Assembly: GCA_036571765.1 (NCBI GenBank)
Contig: BROE01000025.1
Coordinates: forward strand, 3,228,414 to 3,292,413
DNA: 64,000 nucleotides
Direction of reading: 5' to 3'
From: Plecoglossus altivelis
Taxonomy: Eukaryota > Chordata > Actinopteri > Osmeriformes > Plecoglossidae
Positions 57,219 through 64,000 of this stretch are shown here, one piece after another. The first letter of the stretch is position 1, and every line of letters begins with the position of its first letter. The translations under genes and the position numbers were made by a program. Below the pieces are notes generated by a model. It was not told where the DNA came from. It did not search any database and was given only the letters and a program-made list of their open reading frames with translations.

Positions 57219-59343
57219 TCAGTGGGTTACATTTTTCCAGGGGCTCCACTGCCCCCAGGTAGACAGGACCAGGGGGTCTCTGGAACGCACCCGCAGCCCG
57301 CTAACGTCCTTCGGGATGAGACCAGAGGTCGACCTCTCCACCTGCACAGACAGACCGAGAGAGAGGAAGGGGGAAGGAGGAAGAGGAAAAAAAGAGATGA
57401 ATGAATTCCTCAAAGAATCATTTGATTCCTGAATTGATTCCGCAGTTTGGTCTGATTTCGTGAGAGGGTAAGGAGTGCACGTGTCTTTTTGTGTGTTTCC
57501 GTGCATAAAGGAACCGTGTATAGTAAGTGTTTCTGTAGCTAAGATAAAGATGTGCGGTAGGGATCTGTTCAGTACCATTCCGTTGTCCCTGTTCAGGTAC
57601 TCTATCTCGTGCTCCAAGGGGTAGAAGCTGTGGGGCGTGGCCCAGCTGGACGCGGGCTCCACCATGACCTTCAACATCTGCTTCTCCACCCGACATTTGA
57701 CCTTCTGTGGGCTGTCAGGTTGAACTGCAAACATGCAAAGAACCCTCTGTCAGCCAGGCGCCGTCCCACAAGTCCATCACTTCAGCCAGTTAGCGCACAG
57801 TTAGCGCTCTCAGCTTCATCTACATTAGCTTTAGCGCACTTAGCTTCATCTGCAAAACGGGACTGCAACAGGTCTCAAACCTCATTAGATTCCATCTCAG
57901 CACACGCGAGCCCGTCACGCATGTACACAAGCGCAGGCACAAACTCACAGCCCCGCTCGCAGCCCTACTCACCGATGTCTCTCAGGTAAAACTGCTTGGT
58001 CTCCCTGAAGTATGAGCGGGTGTTGACGGCCTCTGCGGTCACCAGCAGAGCGGTGCTCTCCTCGGAGTAGGCTGAGAAGGGGTGGAAGAGGGTGAAGGTG
58101 TAGCCACCCTCTGCGTCTTTCTTATCGGGGCTGACCCAGGAACAGGAAGGGTTACCCTCCAAACTAGAGACGGAAGAGGAAGACGCACGATGGGTGAAAC
58201 GGGTCTGTCCGTGTGGACGTGTTCTGGTGTGCGTGTGTGTGTGTGTGCTGTGGATGTTCTGGTACCAGTCAGGGCCCAGTCCCAGGCGCAGGGCGGTCAC
58301 GTCGCTGTTCTTCCAGCTGCAGGTGAAGGAGCAGGTATAAGATCTCGCTCGACAGCTTAGCTGAGACTCTACAGGCACAAACAACAGTCAGTCGGCCAGA
58401 GACAAAATACAGGAGAAACAGTATCATATAAACACAGGAACCTGGGAGGGACAGGGTGACACGGGCCAAACCCGAACAAAATCAACAGCATAGCACGAGG
58501 TATGACGTAGAGACAGAGGTGCATCTTATTATGATTGAACACAAGCATTTAACCTGCTGTCTATAAAAAATAAAGGATTCGAGAGCAGAGAACAATAGCA
58601 AAGCAGATAACCCAAACGCACCCACACCTACCAGTGCTTTCTGCCTCCTCATCCTCTGCCTCCAGCAGCACGTGTGAGGAGGACAGCTTGCCGTTTTCGC
58701 CCCAGCAGCTGTATTCCCCCAGCAGGGAGACCTCCAGGTCAGGCAACGTCAGGCTGTGCCCTTCCATGTCGTAATCTTTCTCGTCCAGGATGTCTCGGTC
58801 CTGACCACGCTCATGCCACCACGTCACCCCACCTTCCAGCTCCGTGGGACAGTGGAGTGTGACGCTGCCTTCACGCTTGCCTACAACCACTGACACCGCA
58901 AACATGCACGCGCACAAATAGTTTGCGTGAGCGTGAGGGTATTCGTTGTCATTTCAAGTTAGCGGTCTCAAATGAGAGAGACATCAAAGACACTGAGGTA
59001 TAAGATGTAGTTCACTAAATCGCACACACACTTACAGTTGTCGGGGAACGAGGTGAGTCCTTGGCCCCTATGTATGCAGAGCAGTAGAAAGACCAACGGT
59101 CCTGAAATATTCTGAGGATGCTTGCGGAGAGTGGACAAATAATACAATGCTGAATTAATTGAGCAGAAATTGATATTCTTTAAATAAAAAAACACTGATA
59201 TCGCGTCAAATGCTATAAGTACTTTGAATTTGTTCGACTAATAGCCAATCATTCCGCCAGGAAATCATAGATAATTGCCATCCCAGTAACAGTATGCCAT
59301 GTTTTAATCTAACAAGCGTCTATCCTCCTGCTCTTGTTACCAT
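57219..59343 (-). CDS. il12b: interleukin-12 subunit beta (p40)
   Basis: Secreted cytokine subunit that pairs with p35 (IL-12) or p19 (IL-23), made by macrophages and dendritic cells to drive Th1/Th17 responses. Exons (minus): 59341-59343, 59036-59111, 58632-58889, 58266-58368, 57973-58163, 57576-57724, 57219-57341; 300 residues. Signal peptide MNISGPLVFLLLC; Ig-like domain with LHC, WWHERGQ and GEYSCWG; then two fibronectin-III-type domains (SYTCSFTCSWKNSDVTALRL, SCSWVSPDKKDAEGGY, FYLRDI, KVKCRVEKQMLKVMVEPA), ending in WGQWSPW, a form of the WSxWS cytokine-receptor box. All phases agree. The first coding exon supplies only ATG. Fish have several p40 paralogues; which one this is I cannot say. 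Confidence 0.92.
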
Positions 59344-59452
59344 GCTGAAGAAAACGTGTTGCTATTTCAAGCGTCGACAGAGAATCAGCTCAGCGATCAA
59401 GCAGACAGTGAGTTGAGGTTGTTGTTGGTGGGCTGGTGAGGTTCCTTCTATG

Positions 59453-59459
59453 TTTTATA
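59453..59459 (-). promoter_or_regulatory. TATA box of il12b
   Basis: Minus strand GCATATAAAACAT. A start site about 25-30 bp downstream (near 59,425) would give a 5' UTR of some 80 bp before the ATG at 59,343. Confidence 0.6.
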
Positions 59460-59962
59460 TGCCTCTAATAGGCAAAGTGGGTGACAAGGTTTTGCCCACT
59501 TCTAACCACACATCCCTCAATTTGACGACTGTGTGGGTGGGGGACGGTTAGGGGGTAAAATTCGCCAAACTGTCGTTACACGCTTTCTGTGAATTACTAT
59601 GATAAATGGTTTTGGGGGTGGAAGTCAGCGGTTATGGTTGTCGACAAGGAAAAAACAGAATGCAAAACTTTTTATTTTCAGTATATGGTCATAACATTTA
59701 TTTTAAATTAATGATGTAATAATCAGCCTACATTTCGTTTCCCACAGCGTTGACGCTCTCTGGCACATGTGTATGTGTTGTAGGTTGTGGGAGTCGTACA
59801 TGGGAAAAATGCCACAGAAACTAATTTGATCTACCAGATAAGAAAGACAAGGTACATTCATTGTAACGAGTGTTACAAACACTTTGCATCTCTTGTGTAA
59901 GTGTTGTTTGAATACGGAGGCAAAGATGCAAAATTGTGAGTATCTACGGAGGGGCGGGCTGG

Positions 59963-59983
59963 GGGGAATCCCAGGGATTTCCA
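59963..59983. promoter_or_regulatory. paired NF-kappaB-like sites upstream of il12b
   Basis: GGGGAATCCC (59,963-59,972) and GGGATTTCCA (59,974-59,983), separated by one base, both fitting the kappaB pattern GGGRNNYYCC closely; about 540 bp upstream of the predicted il12b start. Mammalian IL12B is NF-kappaB driven, so this is a credible enhancer; unproven. Confidence 0.45.
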
Positions 59984-62225
59984 GTGGTCGCTGGACAGCT
60001 AGCATGACGACAACACCATTATTGACATTAGAGTATATGTCTTAGACGTAGCTTTGCAAAGTCTACAGCACTAGCAACACACACACTTACATAGATTGCC
60101 AGCATTCACTTATGAAACAGCTGAGTGGGTTGTTGGGAGTAAATATCAGCTCTCACTTCGTCAGAGGAGAGTAGGCCTACAGTGTGCAGTCGTCTATTAT
60201 TATTTAATCACTTACTATTTAGTGTTTCTATCTATGGTTTTCCAATCTATGGTTTTGTGTTTGGTGTTGAATGCTGGTCCTTACGCTCTACTTGTCTGTT
60301 GCAAACAGTACCTATGATGCATCATATAAACACACGACACCATTAATTTAAAAAGTAAAGTCTGCATTTTCAAGGAACTTGCAAAACATAAATAGGAAAC
60401 CTCAATTGGATTTTGACTGAACTGCACTGAGGACAAATGTCCTGCGACCAGTTTTGGAGGTTCTTGTATTCCACAGCGTCTGTCTACAAAAAAAAAAACT
60501 GTGAGCCACATGGCTGATCTGAGCTGGCCAAACTCATACAGTATCTTATTCATTTCATTTATTTGGAAACATGTGCCATTGTTGACTTTAGTCAATGAAC
60601 ATTCACATATATCCAGTTGCGTCATAGCAACCACATATATCTCAAACAATGAAACAATGCATCATTAAACAAAAGTGCCACATGGTCAAAAAGAAGTAGG
60701 GTGAAGCATGATCTTATCCAGCCCTATACCCAACATTTACTAATCACATGAGTATGGCAAACTCAGGTTCATATATCCTCCAACAGTTGCACATACCAAA
60801 AAAACTTGCTTGAATACATATTGGGCAAAAATCACACTTTTTTCATATATACCTCGAAACAAGATACTTTACAAGTAAAAGAAAAAAAATGCTGAATACT
60901 GCTACATTGCTTAGTGTTTTTGGGTCAATTATTCCAGACCTAAAGCCACTGGTTGACACATCAAAGCTCAATTGCATTTTTGAAATGAAATTTCCTTCTG
61001 AGGTTGTATTTTTCCTCTTTTTCTAGGAACAATTTTCGAAGATGACCAGGAAGTCATTTATTTCAGGCTTTTATGCAGCTCATTTGATAAATCACAATGC
61101 AGCTTGAAGCTAGCCTACGGCAAATTCTACACTGACCTTTCTCCCCTCGCTGAGTCATTAAGCTGTATGACGCTAAGGTTTAACTGCAAGTAATTTCTTA
61201 TTCTGTGTATTGACCAGCATGGTCACGACTGATAGACGACTGTCTGGAAATGCGACCGCAATATTTCAAGTTTGTTGCCCTGCCCACACGTTCCTTCATT
61301 ATCATTAATTGCAGGGACCAATGAAAAAAAAAAACTGTTAGTCTCTACATGTCACAAGGAGAGCGCAGAGTGTAGACCCAAATGCCAGTGACTGAAGTAG
61401 GATCCCAAGAAAACGTCAAAAAAGGGAACTCGAAGGGGCATGCTCGCGTCTCTGTAAAAAGGATCGGATAAAGTGAAACTGACGAGATCGGATAAGCAAA
61501 GCGACCACCTCGCCCGGACGTAACAAGACACAAGGACAGGTCATCGTAGACGTACGACATCACAAGGCTCTGGTCCTTCTGATTCTTAAAAACAGTCCAA
61601 CTTTCTAAGAGGTCCAAGTTTCACTTCCCTGTATCAGCAACGGAAAAGAAAAGCTACTTCACCACATTAGTGCGTTTCTGTGTTTAAGAACGGAAGCAGG
61701 TACTTGTGGACTTCAACTTTGTATGCATTTTGCGATGAAAGTACCCCGTCAATGAAGTCAATGACTAAAAATACATGTTAAATAGACCATAAGAAAGTGG
61801 CACTTATTTAAGAGAGCTTGTTTTTCAACCCCTCACGCTCTTGCTCTTGTCTCGGTTTCGGGCTCAGAGGTTTTGACCACAACTCTGGAGTTTGCACGTG
61901 TGTCTGCGTGTGCAAGCGGCCCTTTCTGTTTCCTGACACCACACACACTTGTGCCAAGACACCTTGCCCTTTCTGTCGACACAATGGGAGGCCCCCTCGT
62001 GAGTTCGGTGAATGGTCTGGACTTCTTCTTGTCTCACTCAAAGTGTTAACTGTTGTGATATTAGTCAATGGACATTAGAGTATTAGTCAAGTTATTTGCC
62101 GATGAAGATACTGAAGTGTATCGGTATGCGAAGAACTCTCCAGTTGACATCCTTTTCAATTTGCCTTTATACAACTGCATAATGGAATTCCTGAAATTCT
62201 GTTAAGTGTTTTTGTCTTTTCTTGC

Positions 62226-62263
<38 letters not shown>

Positions 62264-63180
62264 GTACATTCACGCATCGGGCCATGCCAGTCATCTGAGA
62301 GAGATGATGCAAAACACACACTTGGGAACACCCAGGCCTTTTTGCACAACTTGAACTACATATAATCCACATGTTTGTACGATATTATACAAAACGATAT
62401 TACAGAGTTGACCAAAGTTGTTTTGATCAGCTTGCCATGAAAGTTCACACGAACAAGGACTTGACTGTGGCAGGAAGGTGCTACATTATTGCCATACTGT
62501 ATATTAAAACCATTCTCATGTATTTTGCCAGCGTGTGGGCGTCTCTTAGATTAGGCACCCAGAGATGTCTTAATTTCCTTCTACGGAGCGTCTTCTGGTT
62601 CCTAGGAGAGGATGAGGAAAGGAAAGCAAAAGAGGAACAGTTGTGTGTGACTTTGTGGGTGTGAGAGCTGTGGATGACCTCTCACCTCACTGAGAGGTCA
62701 TATTGATTGGATCCAAACACAAGCTCACAAACTCTGTCCAGGAATCCCAGACACACAAGGACAACAGCAACTAGGAAATCTTACTGTTTTCCAGTACACA
62801 GGCACATGATTACTGTCACGCTTACAGAGGTCACATTTACAAGCGTTTTTTCCCCCACTAATATTGATGTCAGGTTATTCGGTTGTCTGTCTCTGTTGAG
62901 ACTAACAAGTTTTCGTCTTTTTCCTTCTTCCAGCTTTGCTCAGGCCCCTAGCTTGGAGGTAGCCATGTTGAGGCGTCCAAGCTGATTCACTCACTCATGT
63001 TCACAAACCATTTCCCTAACAACCTCCACTTACCCTGATGTTAGATCATTCTGATGTCAACATCCTTATCTTGTCTAGTCCTACCCTGTAGTGGTGAAGC
63101 AGCAATGTTCTACATTCTCCACCATCGTGCTGGTATGTTCACGATACAGAAATGTATGACATGTTGAAACACAGGATTGT

Positions 63181-63734
63181 CGAGTTAAATGTAAATCTTT
63201 ATTACATAGATATTTGATTTCCACCATACGTGTTGGGTTGTTGGTACTGAGACAGCAAGAGAGGCGTGAGAGAACAGTGCTTTCTACACATCTCCCACAG
63301 TGCACTGGGAGAGCAGAGGAAGATCTCCCACAATGCACTGGGAGAGCAGAACAAGACAGGAATCCCCAGGGTAAGGCTTTGCTCATCTGGAGCAAGAGGT
63401 GGAGAACAACCTCTATCCAGGACATTGGGAAAGACAAGTAACAGTTCCAACTCTTGGAACGCGAGCGCGAGGGAGTGGGGGGGATGAGATGCTCAGGACG
63501 CGGTTCTCAGTTGGCCTCGTTCTTGGAGGCCTCGTCGAAGTTCTCCACCAGATCTGTAGAAAGAGAGAGACAAGAACGTCCGTCAGGGTCGCTACGTGGA
63601 GAGCGCCACGGCGTGCCTGGCCCTGCAGACGGTCCCTGCGTCTTGAGCGGACCAATCGGAGGATGTGGACCTACCAGGAACTTCATCGTCTTCGTCGACC
63701 TCTGCAGCAACCATGGGGGCCATGCTGTCTCCAG
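63181..63734 (-). CDS. btf3: basic transcription factor 3 (NAC beta), last two exons and 3' UTR
   Basis: Beta subunit of the nascent-polypeptide-associated complex, which binds ribosomes and shields emerging chains. Coding exons (minus): 63675-63734 (60 bp) and 63507-63553 (47 bp, TGA at 63507-63509). They read GDSMAPMVAAEVDEDDEVP then DLVENFDEASKNEAN, the invariant C-terminus of BTF3/BTF3L4. The segment with MAPMVA before the acidic run resembles BTF3 (KAPLATGEDDDDEVP) more than BTF3L4. The 3' UTR has a 33-bp tandem duplication (63,291-63,356) and a minus-strand AATAAA at 63,198-63,203. The upstream exons lie beyond base 64,000. Confidence 0.85.
63198..63203 (-). terminator. btf3 polyadenylation signal
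   Basis: AATAAA on the minus strand, about 300 bp after the btf3 stop codon, with no competing signal nearer. Confidence 0.65.
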
Positions 63735-64000
63735 CTGAGGACACAATGACAGAGTCAGCGGGGGGAAGTGTGTGTGTGTGTGTGTGAGAGACAGGGAACA
63801 AGGGGCATGGTTGTCAGAATTCATGAGATCATCAATTGTGGTTTTCAGTCGATGGATCACTCAAGGAATCATCATCCAACGCTTATGATAAGTTGTTAGG
63901 TAAACACTCCAAAAAAATCCATACAGTGTTTCTTATACAATGACTGGTGCATGGCAGCAATGGCTTGAGATGAAGTAAAGCACAAATGGAATTGGGTCGA

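Larger units (their letters stand above)
59344..63180. other. intergenic between il12b and btf3
   Basis: About 3.8 kb with the il12b promoter at its low end. AT-rich, with a CA run at 62,228-62,261. No coding exon, RNA or mobile element recognised on either strand. Confidence 0.6.

Noticed and set aside
61808..62078. Paired frames on both strands near 61.8-62.1 kb
   Set aside because: Mutual shadows of 86 codons with no recognisable domain or flanking exon.

Overview
The window is nuclear DNA from a ray-finned (teleost) fish. The genes are spliced with GT/AG introns, the proteins are vertebrate, there is a Tc1-like transposon of the fish type and tRNA-derived SINEs, and the introns are loaded with CA/GT microsatellites and minisatellites. 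I cannot name the species.

Layout. (1) 1-21,308, plus strand: the 3' two thirds of camk2b (CaM kinase II beta). Eighteen exons run from the catalytic loop to the association (hub) domain stop. They include the beta-type VGRQTT exon (with an alanine expansion), a 33-bp nuclear-localisation microexon, and three symmetric linker exons. The 5' end lies outside the window. (2) 21,309-25,640: camk2b 3' UTR and intergenic DNA. (3) 25,650-50,770, minus strand: a tandem array of TRIM35-like genes (RING, B-box, coiled coil, PRY-SPRY). Copies A, D and E have intact reading frames. Copy B has a frameshift in exon 1. An orphan RING/B-box exon lies upstream of B. Copy C has lost its RING. The array is built from segmental duplications of about 4.8-5.8 kb, some carrying a shared solo-LTR-like insertion. 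(4) 50,890-52,706, minus: pradc1, complete in five exons. (5) 55,411-57,200: a minisatellite split by a decayed Tc1-like element that itself holds a SINE tail. (6) 57,219-59,343, minus: il12b (IL-12/IL-23 p40), complete in seven coding exons, the first coding only the start codon. (7) 63,181-63,734, minus: the last two exons and 3' UTR of btf3; the rest lies beyond the window.

The middle of the window is an innate-immunity neighbourhood: a rapidly duplicating TRIM cluster, most copies with an ISRE-like element about 180-330 bp upstream of the start codon, sits next to il12b, which has a TATA box and a pair of kappaB-like sites upstream. The TRIM copies are nearly identical over the RING, B-box and coiled coil but differ in a short SPRY segment, as expected if target recognition is being diversified. 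One part of the camk2b intron (about 8,650-9,890) looks like a noisy inverted copy of an upstream camk2b exon and may be an assembly error. All exon boundaries were placed by eye from reading frame, splice consensus and family knowledge.
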